Source: Agapetus fuscipes
Lineage: Eukaryota; Arthropoda; Insecta; Trichoptera; Glossosomatidae
NCBI GenBank assembly: GCA_951799405.1
Contig: OX637342.1
Coordinates: 558,001-622,000 of the forward strand
Reading direction: 5' to 3'
DNA: 64,000 nt
Made by a program: the position numbers and the translations under genes. Shown here piece by piece: positions 33,516 through 44,850 of this stretch; position 1 is the stretch's first letter; the number at the start of each line of letters is the position of its first letter. The notes under the pieces are model-generated. The model was given only the letters and a program-made list of their open reading frames with translations. It ran no database searches and was not told where the DNA came from.

Positions 33516-34186
33516 TGTTACTCAAGTATAAACTTGTTTGAAATTAAAAAAAAATGTGTGGAGAATGAAACTCTCTCTAGATGCGCTGTTTAAGTTTCAA
33601 TACATTTTTAGTTTAAACGTTTTGATTTTTTGCTACGGATATTGTTGAATCTACTTAGTATAATAAAATATTTACCTGTAACTCAAGTATATATTTTTTT
33701 AAACTCAATCAAAAAAGTATGGAAAATTAAACTCACACTATAGGCGCTGTTCAATTTTTCATACATTATTTAGAAACTCTTGTTAAAAAATTTGACTTAT
33801 AAAACTCTACAATTCACGTGGTACAATTTTACATGTTCTATACATATTCACCGGTTTCGTGGCTACATATTTATCATTAAAATTCTTAAAATTATAAAAA
33901 TGCATAATTGATTGTTGAAAAGGAAGTTGTTAGTGAATGTAATTGAAATCGTTGTAATAATTATTTCTGTTTTAAGAATTCATAATTTTGGCTCAAAGAT
34001 GATTTTTGTTCACGGACTTCGGGGCAGATATTTTGAGATGTTCATCAATTTTTTGATGTGCTTAAAATAATAACAATTAGTTAAGAATACCTTCCTTTTC
34101 AAGTTTGCTGTATTTTGACACATAAAAAAAGAACCACGGATTAGTTTATGTTTTCAAGGTATGGATATATTATTTATTATTTGTAT

Positions 34187-34443
34187 TCCTTGACTTATAG
34201 TTAGGTATGAGGCTGAACACCCATACTGTAAAAAATGATTCACTTTGCCAATGACACCCCTGTATCAGGAAAAGTCGCCAAAGTTGTAGGGCTTATGTTT
34301 ATTTGAGGTTTGGATTTTATTTGTAAGTACACATTCAGCATTTGTAACCGCGAACTACACGTGTTTGTTTGTGGGCATGCATTTAAGAGCCTTAAATATT
34401 AATATATCTCTGCAACTTAGATTATAGATAATAGATCATTATA
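34187..34443 (+). repeat. R250 copy
   Basis: It runs from CCTTGACTTATAGTTAGGTA to CTTAGATTATAGATAATAG. Confidence 0.8.
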
Positions 34444-34666
34444 GAGTTGATTGGAGAAGGCCTACATCGAAGAAGGACAGAGAAAAACTGAGATAGAGGA
34501 AGAAGAGTTTGTTATTTTTTATTGTGAGACTAATGCTTTTTTTACCATTTTTTTATCATCAATATCATTAAAGGCGCCAAGAGTTATAGGGCCTATGTCC
34601 ATTTGAAATTTATTCAAGTTGATTCACATGCTGTGTAAACGCAAAATTACATGGTCTGCTTTTACG

Positions 34667-34925
34667 TGTCCCTATTGCTTTTTCAGCTTATCTACCATTT
34701 GATTCAAAGATGACTTTTCAATGCTATTGTCATAGGAATCACATTCCACACAATCTTAGCTAATAAAATAAACGCAAAGCACGATAATTTGAGAGTTGTT
34801 TTTTTTTGTTGATTTTAAAATCACTTTCCAGTTTTCATAAGACACATTGTTCCTGTACACATACAAACGTTGCTCATGTGAAATTACCTCTGATGGACAT
34901 AAGACAAACAAGCACTGAGGGGACA
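34667..34925 (-). mobile_element. MITE M1 copy
   Basis: The ends are TGTCCCTATTGC and GCACTGAGGGGACA. The interior is closely similar to the 49975 copy. Confidence 0.7.
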
Positions 34926-34997
34926 TGTAGGCAAACATTTAATATGAATCTTACATGTTAATGTACAGTTAAAGCTTAGATCAATGATTATAGAGAA

Positions 34998-35222
34998 ATG
35001 TTAAACTGAAATCCGTTTAAATAAGAGTTTTAGGCTTACACGGCCAGCTGATGATGCTGGAGTTATGCTTTTCGGGATCTGTTGCCGTGGTCTGTGGGAA
35101 CTGAAGCTTCCGGACGTTTTGCCTATTTCTACTGAAGAAGCCCATCGTAGAAATGGACGAAACGTCCGGAAGCTCCAGCTCCCACAGACCACGGCAACAG
35201 AACCCGGAAAGCATCACTCTAA
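34998..35222. mobile_element. Long palindromic element with hammerhead-like core
   Basis: Arms of at least 50 nt pair around about 35132-35146: GGTCTGTGGGAAC, AGCTTCCGGACG and GCCTATTTCTAC on the left match the reverse complement on the right up to CCACGGCAACAG. Weaker pairing extends outward to ATCCGTTTA at both ends. The right arm contains CTGAAGA, a GCCCAT/ATGGAC stem and GAAAC (35132-35163). A diverged relative lies at 36365-36511. Confidence 0.7.
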
Positions 35223-35854
35223 AATCCGTTTATTTTTATTGTAAATCAAACTGTTTATAATCAACATCAACTCAATTCACCTAAAAACCTCTTGGAATTT
35301 TTCTCATAAAAGCCAATATTTCACCGATCGTTTATTCATCGACAAATTCAAGCGATGGATGTGAGGTATGTGGGACTTTATGACTGTTTATTTTACACGT
35401 CTCTGCATATAAACTTTTATCCGTCGCGTCGTGCACCCACGTAAGATAAATCCGATCAAAGCCTTGACCGCATTAGACGAAATTTATTGTAAAAATCATC
35501 TACGATGGATGGCGCAAGTCTTATTGATATCGATTGCATAGATATCTTCAAATTAGTCTCATAAGTTAAGCAAGTTAGATAAGCTTAGAAAACGCAAAAC
35601 GAACAAAAAAGTATTGGGAAAACATCTGTTTCTGCAGTTTTTATTTGTCAATTGATTTGTTTCTAGCAAATAGACAAAAACAAAAACAGTGGTTATATTA
35701 GTTACCAAAAGATGGAGGTTCTCCGTAAATGTTTGTAACGATTCAAGAAATAACAATAAAAGTAGAATCAAACCAAATTGATTTTTTTATTTATAAAAAA
35801 AATAATGCATTTTAAAAAGCACCAAACTATGCTTTCAATGAATCTCGCTCACAA

Positions 35855-36060
35855 GCTTTGAAGGCTCAGGGCCTCCCGCACTACAATCCTCCAAGACTCT
35901 TGTGCCGCTTCCCTCCATGGTCTCCTAACTCCCAGGACTTCCGCATCAGCTTTGGCATTGTCAGCTCACTGTATCCTGGAACCTTCGAGTAGTCTAAAAC
36001 TGGAATCGACAACATCCAAGATGCTTCTTTATCTGGGAGTCCTCTGCACTTTTTACATTT
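35855..36060 (-). pseudogene. LINE C-terminal remnant
   Basis: On the minus strand, RRPWREAAQESWR runs to a stop at about 35857 and has the composition of LINE tails (R-P-W/R, aromatic-basic, a terminal EAL). It is a GC-richer island in AT-rich DNA. The rest of the block is broken. Confidence 0.35.
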
Positions 36061-36364
36061 CCGGCTTACTGCAATCTTGTTGATTTCATCACTGACACGA
36101 TGTTAAACTCCTAAAGAATTGATCTTAGCTCCACACTGGCACGGACGCACTATCTAAATTATGTTACACCCTCAGCTACAGGTCCAAGAATGTCAAGAAG
36201 CATATTGTTCTCAAAGACGCGGAGATTTCTCTTTTTTCAAGTCAGACTCTAGGCTTTACATACGTACAACACAACTGGCCAGCTGCAATATTACTATCAA
36301 CATGAGATAAGCATGAAAGTATTCGATATATTTTCAATGAAATAAAATATAATCATTAGTACTA

Positions 36365-36511
36365 TATAAAAGTTTCAGACTTACACGGCCGTTGATTTCA
36401 TCTTTCACAGTTTCATCAATATACATTACATCATCATGATGCTGAAAAAGCCCATCGGAGACATGGGTGAAACTTCTGGAACTCCAGTTCTAATAGACTA
36501 CAACATCAGAT
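36365..36511 (+). repeat. Diverged relative of the palindromic element
   Basis: TTTCAGACTTACACGGCC matches 35029-35044, and CTGAAAAAGCCCATCG with ATGGGTGAAAC matches 35132-35163. It is cut by the M1 insertion at 36512. Confidence 0.6.
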
Positions 36512-37008
36512 CGTCACCTTAGGCTTGCTCGTCTTATCTCCAACAGAGGTAATTTCACATGAGCAATGATGTATATGAGTTGTATAACTGCAAACGCCGT
36601 CATCTCCAAAATTTATGATTTTTGAGATAACGATTGAATTTGATTCTGCGCAGTGTAACAAATCATTTGCTGTGTGCGATATAATGTAAACCTCACTTAA
36701 TCCTTCGTAATTTTAATTGAAAAAGTATGATTTCGTGTAAACGCCGTCATCTCCAACTGGTGTTGTCGTTTTACAAGTTTACAAGTTTATTTTTCTTAAA
36801 ATCATCGCGTAAGGAGTTGACGGCGTTTGTATTTATACGAGAATGCTGGCAAATGATTTTGAAAATATTAAAACCAACTGTCACACTATCGTGTTTTATG
36901 TATTTTTATTATCTCAGATTGAGTAGAATGTGATTCTTAAGACAATTTAGTTTAAAAGTCATCTTTGAATCAAATGGTAGATAAAGCCAAACAAGCACTG
37001 GGGGGACG
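36512..37008 (+). mobile_element. MITE M1 copy with TSD AGAT, carrying a nested MITE
   Basis: The ends are CGTCACCTTAGGCTTG and AAGCACTGGGGGGACG, with AGAT at 36508-36511 and 37009-37012. At 497 bp it is twice the usual length because of the insertion at 36591-36829. Confidence 0.75.
36591..36829. mobile_element. Nested 239-bp inverted-repeat element
   Basis: The left end CAAACGCCGTCATCTCC pairs with the right end GGAGTTGACGGCGTTTG with one mismatch. The left motif is repeated inside at 36739. The surrounding sequence is M1. Confidence 0.65.
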
Positions 37009-37348
37009 AGATCTAGGAGTACTCTATGCTATAGTACAATTCTAACTCTATAAAGTCTACACTATAATCTTCTATATTAAGAAACATTAGTAGTGCTTAT
37101 ATTTCGCATGTCTGCGGGCTCTACAATGTTTATAACAGAGTCTCGCCGCGTTATTACGACACTAATAGTCTACCCAGACACCCACGCGGTCATTTTTGTC
37201 ACCTTTACTTTGATAAACTGGCTGTAACATCGTATAAATCCTACCTCGCCAAAGATTATTCATCTTTCTAGGAGTAAACCTTTTTTAAAGCCTTAAACAT
37301 CTACTTAACTCTACAGTATTCAGCCAGACTTGCATTGACTTTTAACAC

Positions 37349-37730
37349 CGCTGCCTTAGTTCTTGTTTGCCGTTTAGACCATTCAGCTAATTTTACATGA
37401 GCAATGTTTGCATGTGTACTGGATCAATGTGTCTGATTAAAAAAGGAAATTGATTTAAAAAATATTTAAAACAACTCTCACATTATCGCGTTGTACGTTT
37501 TTTCTTAGCTCAGATTGTGTAAAATTTGATTATTAAGACAACTGCATAAAAAAGTCACGTTTGACAGAATTGGCGTATACGGTAAACAAGAACTGGGGGA
37601 GCGAGTTGTTTTAAATATTTTTTAAATCAATTTCCTGTTTAAATAAGACACATTGGTCCAGTACACATGCAAACATTGCTCCTATAAAATTAGCTGAATG
37701 GTGTATACGGCAGACAAGAACTAAGGCAGC
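37349..37730. mobile_element. MITE M2 copy plus inverted half copy
   Basis: A full M2 (CGCTGCCTTAGTTCTTG to CTGGGGGAGCG, 37349-37603) is followed without a gap by half of an M2 in the opposite orientation, ending CTAAGGCAGCG at 37730. Confidence 0.7.
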
Positions 37731-37922
37731 GAAGAATTGGCACGTTTATGTTTGATTTACACCTGAACATCGTAGAGTTAAGGCCTCAAACTTACATTTA
37801 ATACACTCGTGTGGTTTTATTGAATAAGAAAAAATGTTTGAAACTTGTTAGTGTTAAGGTCTATAAATTTCAATTACGGTTGGAATCCACGGGGGCCAAA
37901 AGGTTACAATAATACAATAATC

Positions 37923-38020
37923 GGGCGTTAAAAACATCACAGATTATTCAACATCACAGGCGTTAAAAACATCACAGATTATTCAACATCACAGGCGTTA
38001 AAAACATCACAGATTATTCA
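37923..38020. repeat. 35-bp tandem repeat, about 2.8 copies
   Basis: GGCGTTAAAAACATCACAG followed by ATTATTCAACATCAC repeats with cores at 37926, 37961 and 37996. Confidence 0.85.
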
Positions 38021-39272
38021 CACTTTTTAAGTCTAGAAAAATACTAAGTGCAGAATTGATGCGCACATAATTTTTTTAATGAGAAATACCAAATCGTCTA
38101 CAAAATATCCTTGGTAATAAGGTTTTGATGAAAAAAACATTTTGCCTTTTTACCTGAAATTTATATCGTTAAGATCAAAGGGTTACTTCTGATGTAAGTA
38201 AACTCAATACACAAAAAACAAATAAAAAATAAACAAAAAGCAAAAGCAGGGAAAAGTTATTGCAGTTTTTTTTTTATTGAATGACGTAGCAAGTTTTTTT
38301 TAGACTACAAATTTGTCTTCTGAATAAATATCGAGATTGAATTTTAAATAAACAGATGTAAAAAATATATTTTTAATAAACAAAAATTCTAGTATACAAA
38401 CAGGATGTTTTTTTATCAATAAAAATCGTGACATTTGACTTGTTTCTTTGAGGTTGACAATAGTTTAAAGAGTTGAAATATCATCTCGGGAAATCCAAGA
38501 ATTATTTTATTCAATCTGCAAATCATCAGGGTACATTAATTGTTTGTATTTTATGAGTTGGATAAAATAATAAAATAAAACTTGAAAAAATCGCAGCACT
38601 CATATTAAAATATTTTGAAGTCTGAATTGTACAAAAAAAGATCTTTTAACTTCGCAAACAAAAGAAAATAAATAATTTGCAACAATAATGGTGAATTTTC
38701 AAAGAATAATTTAAGTATTTTAAAATTAATTAAGTGTTTGTCATTGGTTTATATTTCATTTTTCATTAAATAAACACTCAAAATCTGTTAAAAATAATCA
38801 CTTTCACTATTTTATTTCTGATTTCGACAACGTTGTTTATTGTTTGTTATTACAAAAATATATTTTGTTACATTTTAACTACATTAAATCCATTATATTA
38901 TTATGAAATAATACAGTCGTGCTTATACAACGTTTTCGATATTCAGTCTTGTACCTACATTGTGCGCATCCTGGACGCGTGTCCTTTTTTAAGTTTTAAA
39001 TATTTTCGTATCTCACGCATAACGCTCGCCAGAAATATGTATAAAAACTGAACACAGCGCGTCAGACCTACATTTAAGTTTTCATACATTTTTGGTATGG
39101 CTGAGTTTAAGCGTGCAGTACCTACTTATCTCCCCAGGATTGCCCTCGGTTTGTTCTGTTAAAATCAAATCGCCAATACATTTCCCGGCGACACGGCTCT
39201 CGGCTGATATTTATTTTTATGGCGTTGGTTTTGGCGCATGCGTGGGAGTGACGACACCGCCACGAAATATGT
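38021..39272. other. No feature recognised
   Basis: AT-rich. A short palindromic motif copy is at 39040-39095 and the sequence before the 44-bp array is slightly GC-richer. Confidence 0.4.
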
Positions 39273-40107
39273 GACCAGGCACTGACCAAGTGCATTCCTA
39301 ACCAAGAGCACAGTGTGACCAGGCACTGACCAAGTGCATTCCTGACCAAGAGCACAGTGTGACCAGGCACTGATCAAGTGCATTCCTGACAAGAGCATAG
39401 TGTGACCAGGCACTGACCAAGTGCATTCCTGACCAAGAGCACAGTGTATCCAGGCACTGATCAAGTGCATTCCTGACCAAGAGCACAGTGTGACCAGGCA
39501 CTGACCAACTACATTCCTGACCAAGAGCACAGTGTGACCAGGCACTGACCAAGTGCATTCCTGACCAAGAGCACAGTGTGACCAGGCACTGACCAACTAC
39601 ATTCCTGACCAAGAGCACAGTGTGACCAGGCACTGACCAAGTGCATTCCTGACCAAGAGCACAGTGTGACCAGGCACTGACCAACTACATTCCTGACCAA
39701 GAACACAGTGTGACCAGGCACTGACCAAGTGCATTCCTGACCAAGAGCACAGTGTGACCAGGCACTGACGAACTACATTCCTGACCAAGAGCACAGTGTG
39801 ACCAGGCACTGACCAAGTGCATTCCTGACCAAGAGCACAGTGTGACCAAGCACTGACCAACTACATTCCTGACCAAGAACACAGTGTGACCAGGCACTAA
39901 CCAACTGCATTCCTGACCAAGAGCACAGTGTGACCAGGCACTGACCAAGTGCATTCCTGACCAAGAGCACAGTGTGACCAGGCACTGACCAACTACATTC
40001 CTGACCAAGAACACAGTGTGACCAGGCACTGACCAACTACATTCCTGACCAAGAACACAGTGTGACCAGGCACTGACCAAGTGCATTCCTGACCAAGAGC
40101 ACAGTGT
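39273..40107. repeat. 44-bp minisatellite, about 19 copies, with 88-bp higher order
   Basis: The unit starts GACCAGGCACTGACCA, followed by AGTGCATTCC or ACTACATTCC, then TGACCAAGAGCACAGTGT. In much of the array the two versions alternate, giving an 88-bp period. Each unit holds three shorter TGACCA segments (11, 16 and 17 bp). The long open frames on the minus strand arise from the repeat and are not genes. Confidence 0.9.
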
Positions 40108-40562
40108 GACCAGGTACTGACCAAAAACATTTAATGACCGGCACTAACTAAATAACACTTAATGACCTACAACGGACCAATTTCTGTAATAAATAAATAA
40201 AAAAAAAGAATAAAAAAATATCACAGAATGACCAGGCACCGACCAATAACACAATATGACTAGTCTGTATTCACTATTATCAGTAAAAAAACACGGTCCC
40301 ATCGCGCACTGACCAAGAACATAGTCTGACCAAGGACACAGTTCATCAAGGAACTGAAAAATTACACACCACGACCAACCATGAAAGGAGCATATTTTAA
40401 TAAAAGATTGATGCAAGTACATTCCAATCAAAAACACAGTTTGACCAAATACACACCCGACCAAAAACACAGTCTGACCAAAAACACAGTCTGACCAAAA
40501 ACACAGTCTGACCAAAAACACAGTCTGACCAATAACACAATCTAACCAGGCACAAACCAAGG
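40108..40562. repeat. Diverged TGACCA repeats flanking the 44-bp array
   Basis: TGACCA-led units continue in degenerate form. At 40459-40530 a clean 17-bp unit, GACCAAAAACACAGTCT, repeats about five times. Confidence 0.8.
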
Positions 40563-41639
40563 ACATTTAATTTAAGAAGTATTAAAGATGACCCTTGTAC
40601 TTTTGATGTACGAATTGAATAGTGTTTTAGTCGTAATAAAATTGTTTCGAAATAAAATATATAAAACCTGAACGCACCTGGAATTTTTATTAATTCACCT
40701 GCAGCAATATGTAAATAGATTTTGCAAGCCGTATTTACCAACGTTACAATGTATAACTTCAAATTCCTTGAACGTTTTATTCGCGAAATAAATCTGCTTT
40801 ACGTATGAGAAAAAAATTACAAAATATATTATTATTTTCAGCAATCTCGTCAGCATCCTCTATAAACTTTTAATAAATTTTGAAAAGATTTTTGTGAAAC
40901 ACTGTGGAAATTCATTTTAAAAAATTGATTATTTTTCAATAAAAATTAAAAAATAATAAAAGAAATTAAAAACTTTGTTTTATTCCACTTTTATTGTTAT
41001 GTTCGAAAATCCAAACTAAAAAATATCAGCTATGATGTCGATGCATTGTAGAATGTTTAAGGTCATCTGACCCTTCGTGTCTCGCAGCATCTTATGTTAC
41101 AAAAGATAATGGCTTGGAAACTTTATTTATTTTGTGGATTGATTTACGACGACACTTTATTGCAAATAGTGATGAAAAATTTAATCATTGAATTTGTTGA
41201 AAATAATTTTATTTTACGTACAAACAACTTTACAACCTATTTTGCAAGATTTTAATAGCGAACATTGAATTCGACATACCACATTTTTTATCACCGTGAA
41301 AAACAAAATAAAAAAAGAAACTGAATTCTTTAAAAATATAATAAATTAAGAAAAAATATTTCACAGAAATTATTCATCTATTGCAGCAGGTTTATTTGTT
41401 TGTTTAATTATTTACTTGTTTAATTGAATGAATTAATATTTTTCAATTAACAAGAAAAAAATAACGTTTTTTTATGCAAATTTATGTAGGTTAGTAATTA
41501 AAACAATTTACCAAAAAACTATGTGTAGGTGCAATCGTAATTAATTCTCTCGTAATGTTGTCTCCAACATTTTTTTTTGTCCGTGTCATAAAAATATTGA
41601 TTTATTTCAAGAGTATCAATGTGTAACCGCTAGCATTAC
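40563..41639. other. No feature recognised
   Basis: Very AT-rich with many short homopolymer runs. Confidence 0.5.
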
Positions 41640-42830
41640 AGATCAACTGCCATTTTTTTCGGTTCTTACATAAATCTTTCATTTCATCCAGAGTCATAAC
41701 GTTTTTCATACAATCTCTCCTTTTATTATGACTCTGGATATTTATTTATTTATTTATTTGAGAAAACTACAGCTTTATAAAAGTGATTACAATGGTGTTC
41801 TTAAAATTAATATAAGCCAAAATTGTTTCTTCTATTTAAAATTATAGAGATAGAATAATAATTTGATCAGTATGCTGAGCTTGTATTGACATATCATAGA
41901 AAATTGAGAAGACAAGAAAATAAAAAAGAAAAGGAGAGCAAAACAAAAAGCAAAAAACAAAAAGCAAAAAAGACACAAGTTGTCAAGCAACAAAAAAGAA
42001 AAAAAAAAAAAAAAACAAGGTGTAAGAAAAGAAATTAAAAGTAAAAGTAAAGTGGAAAGGAATGAGGAAAAGGAGGGATTATTACGTAAGTGAAGGAGCT
42101 TGATTGAGGGAGTTAGGGGACAGAGTTGAAAAATATCTCAATTTATTGCGAAAGGTTGTTAATGAGTCATGGAAAATATCTAAATTTTTGAAATTTTGGT
42201 TATAGTCACGCTGTATTCTGAATAAAGTTGAGTGGTATCGGTAATTGGTATGACAAATGGGTAGGTGAAATAAATTTTGCGAGCGGGTACGTCTGTTTGG
42301 TATAAGAAAAGATATGTTACATAATAAATCAGGGGAGTCAATTGTATTATTGCATATTTTGTACAAAAGTAATTGATCAAAGTAGGTCCTTCTATCTTGT
42401 AGTGTGTTAATATTGAAAAATTCTATGGAAGATTTGTAGTCGGTGTGTTCAATGTATTGTCGTTTCTCTAAATATTTAACAAAAATCTTTTGAATATTTT
42501 CAATACGGTTAGTGTGAATTTTGTAGTGCGGATTCCATATTGGAGTACAAAATTCTAAATGAGGGCGTATATGTGAAAGGTATAGTGTTTTTAAAGTGTT
42601 GATATTATTAAATTGTTAACCGGTGCGGATGATAAAACCCAATATTCGGTAAGCTTTGGAGGTAATTGTAATATCCCATTCATTCGCTATTTCAGGAATT
42701 CGGTCCATTCATACATTCTTAGTCTTCCTCTACCACGACATTCATCTATTCTTGTAACATATACTTTATTCGTCAGCCTTTCATCATTCATTCTCTCCAT
42801 ATGTCCAAACCATAGGGATGGCATGTGGGC
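41640..42830 (-). pseudogene. LINE tail (RWFGH family), split by a later LINE
   Basis: The outer pieces (41640-41736 and 42666-42830) translate on the minus strand to the degenerate tail seen elsewhere in the window, including WFGHMERMNDERL at the far end. The middle is the Jockey-type insertion described separately. Confidence 0.55.
41737..42665 (-). mobile_element. 5'-truncated Jockey-type LINE inserted in another LINE fragment
   Basis: The minus strand reads as the C-terminal part of a LINE reverse transcriptase: a KAYRILGFIIRTG stretch, one in-frame stop, then a thumb-like region (LSHIRPHLEFCTPIW, then RIENIQKIFVKYL) running open to a stop at 42082. A 3' UTR of about 340 nt ends in repeats of TTTA (plus strand). 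The sequence on both sides (41640-41736 and 42666-42830) belongs to a single copy of a different LINE, so this element interrupts it. It is dead: 5'-truncated and carrying a stop. Confidence 0.7.
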
Positions 42831-42943
42831 GTTCCCTTGTAAATCCGATATGATTAAAACAATCATGTCGAAAATCCGTATTTTTGCGCAAAGCAGTCAC
42901 GTTTAGACCGCTGTACTAGCAACTGCTCCCGGTTTTTATCAAA

Positions 42944-43033
42944 ATGCCTTATTTTTATGTTGTACCGTGTAAAAATAACAGTCAAAATAAGGAGTATAAG
43001 GATCATGGTATTATTTTTTTTCCGTTACAGTAA
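42944..43033 (+). pseudogene. THAP-domain N-terminal fragment
   Basis: The plus strand reads MPYFYVVPCKNNSQNKEY and then HGIIFFPLQ before TAA. THAP zinc fingers usually begin M-P-x-x-C-x-V-P-x-C-K-N and reach a F(H/F)RFP-like block about 20 residues later. Here the first Cys is Tyr and the C-to-C spacing is short. THAP domains occur in P-type transposases and in host proteins, and either source is possible. Confidence 0.4.
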
Positions 43034-43254
43034 TGAATTGCACCCGCATTGCACATTTTTAATCGTTTTAAATATTTGAAGCATTTAAATATTTGACGTT
43101 TGTCGTTTTATTGCGTCAGTTTTGTTTACGGCATCGCTAGAGTTGTGCTGCGCGAAAGTGTTCGTCGAATGTCGATACCTCTGAAATTTGTTACAAGAAA
43201 AGACAAAAAGTACTTGTTAATTATATTATGTTTTTATTGTAACAATATACTTAA

Positions 43255-43527
43255 TTTGAATCTATCTATAATCTATCTATAATCTAAGCTGCAAAGATAT
43301 GCTAACATTTAAGGCTCAATACTAAATGCATGCCCACAGACAGGCACATGTAGGTTCTCGCCTACATTCTGCATGTGAGCATACAAATAAGCAAAACCTC
43401 ACATGAACATAAACCTTGCAACTCCTGCCGCCATTCCCTGAACCGGGGTGGCATTGGCAAAAGTGAACTGATTTTTACAGCACGGGTGGTCAGCCTCATA
43501 CCAACCTATCAGTCAAGGAGAATAGAA
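43255..43527 (-). repeat. R250 copy
   Basis: The tail is (TATAATCTATC)n, and the copy ends ATACCAACCTATCAGTCAAG. It is one of the better-preserved copies. Confidence 0.85.
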
Positions 43528-43679
43528 GCCGTTATTACGTTATGACTTCCAAAACAATTAGTTAAGTGCTATCCGCTTTTCGACCAATATATTAATAATT
43601 ATATGAAGAATAAATATTGTTTTTTTTGTGGATGTTAAGCAAATGCAAAACTAAAGAATTCGCACTTTCTATAGCAACG

Positions 43680-43755
43680 TTCAAGTTCACAGAAGGCTCT
43701 TGGGGTGTGTTTCATACGAAAACAGCGCCCATCAAATAAATCCTCCTAACATAAT
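43680..43755 (+). repeat. SINE S1 3' fragment
   Basis: GAAGGCTCTTGGGGTGTG, GAAAACAGCGCCCATCAAAT and a TAATTATTAT end match the S1 3' region. Confidence 0.55.
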
Positions 43756-44194
43756 TATTATATACATGAGTTAAGTATTTATTATATTGAAAGTTAAATT
43801 ATTGTGTGTTTTGATATGTTCAATTCTTGTATATACAGGAATAATAAATGCTAACACGTATTTCTTCAGAGATTGAATTATCGATATTAACAAGTATCGA
43901 TCGATAGCTAGCAGAGATTATCCACTTTGTACAACTCTACATGTGTTTTATTCTTTATTCGAGTGTGAGTGTATGAGTGCGAGCTCAAAAACTCGCGATC
44001 AAAACGTAGTAAGCGACCCCGATTTCATGGCGCTTAGGCTCTTTCTATCCATCGCATTTGGAAATTTTTAAACCAATCAAGCGCAAGCTTCAATTGTAAT
44101 TGTAATGTTAGTTCCCGCCTACCGATAATACGGTGACAGCTGGTTTTGATACTACAATAGAAATAAACCATATCTCGTTATATTCCGTGATCTG

Positions 44195-44400
44195 TGGTCC
44201 AAACCATCTTAGCAAACTTCTTTTCATCTTCACTTTCACACTTTCTCTTGCACCACATTATTCTCTAACAAGATCATTCCTCACTCTATCACTTAGTTTT
44301 ATCCCAATCATACTTCTTAGAAAGTACATTTCATATGTGAAGTGTAAACTCATTTTCACAAAGCTGAATGATATTTTGATTGTTTGGAGTCCATAAATAA
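44195..44400 (-). pseudogene. LINE fragment (RWFGH family), more 5' part
   Basis: It matches the plus-strand text of the 27200-27360 copy (CCAAACCATCTTAGC, CACACTTTCTCTTGCAC, CACTCTATCACTTAG). It stops before the tail. Confidence 0.4.
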
Positions 44401-44744
44401 AGATATCGATTTTCAACGTGTTCTTTTTCAATATGCACATGTTAAATTTATAAGTTTATTCAATTTATTGTAGTTTTCAATTCTTCTTTTTATCATGCAC
44501 TAATTCCTTATTAATTTGCTATCAGAGTCATGACACAAATGTGGCCTTAAGATTTACTGCCTGAGAGCCATAAAGCCTTATTTGCTGGCCTTAAGATCGC
44601 ATGAAAATTCAAGTTGTCGCATAAATCCAAGGCTTTTAGCGTTTACCGTTTCGCTGTATCGGCAGGTCAGAGGTAAACGGTCACGCACAACACCTGTCTC
44701 AACTTTGCTTAAGAGTGAACATCTCACTGCATTGAAAGCTAATT

Positions 44745-44850
44745 TCTACTAATGAAATGTCGATCTAGGATAGGACCTGCTGGAGTTTTAAGTTGACGGA
44801 GGCCAATATTCGATATGGACTGTAGTGTCATTGGAGAAGAAGATGGTTAT
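44745..44850 (+). pseudogene. Possible LINE tail
   Basis: The plus strand reads EANIRYGL, a stop, then CHWRRR, resembling an insect LINE end (..ANIRYGL..HWRRR). It is weak and short. Confidence 0.25.

Noticed and set aside
39165..40086. Long minus-strand open frames in the 44-bp array
   Set aside because: They follow from the repeat (three units make 132 bp, a multiple of three) and occur in overlapping frames, so they are not evidence of a gene.
39273..40107. CRISPR-like regular repeats
   Set aside because: Units are contiguous with no unique spacers, and the DNA is eukaryotic. This is a minisatellite.
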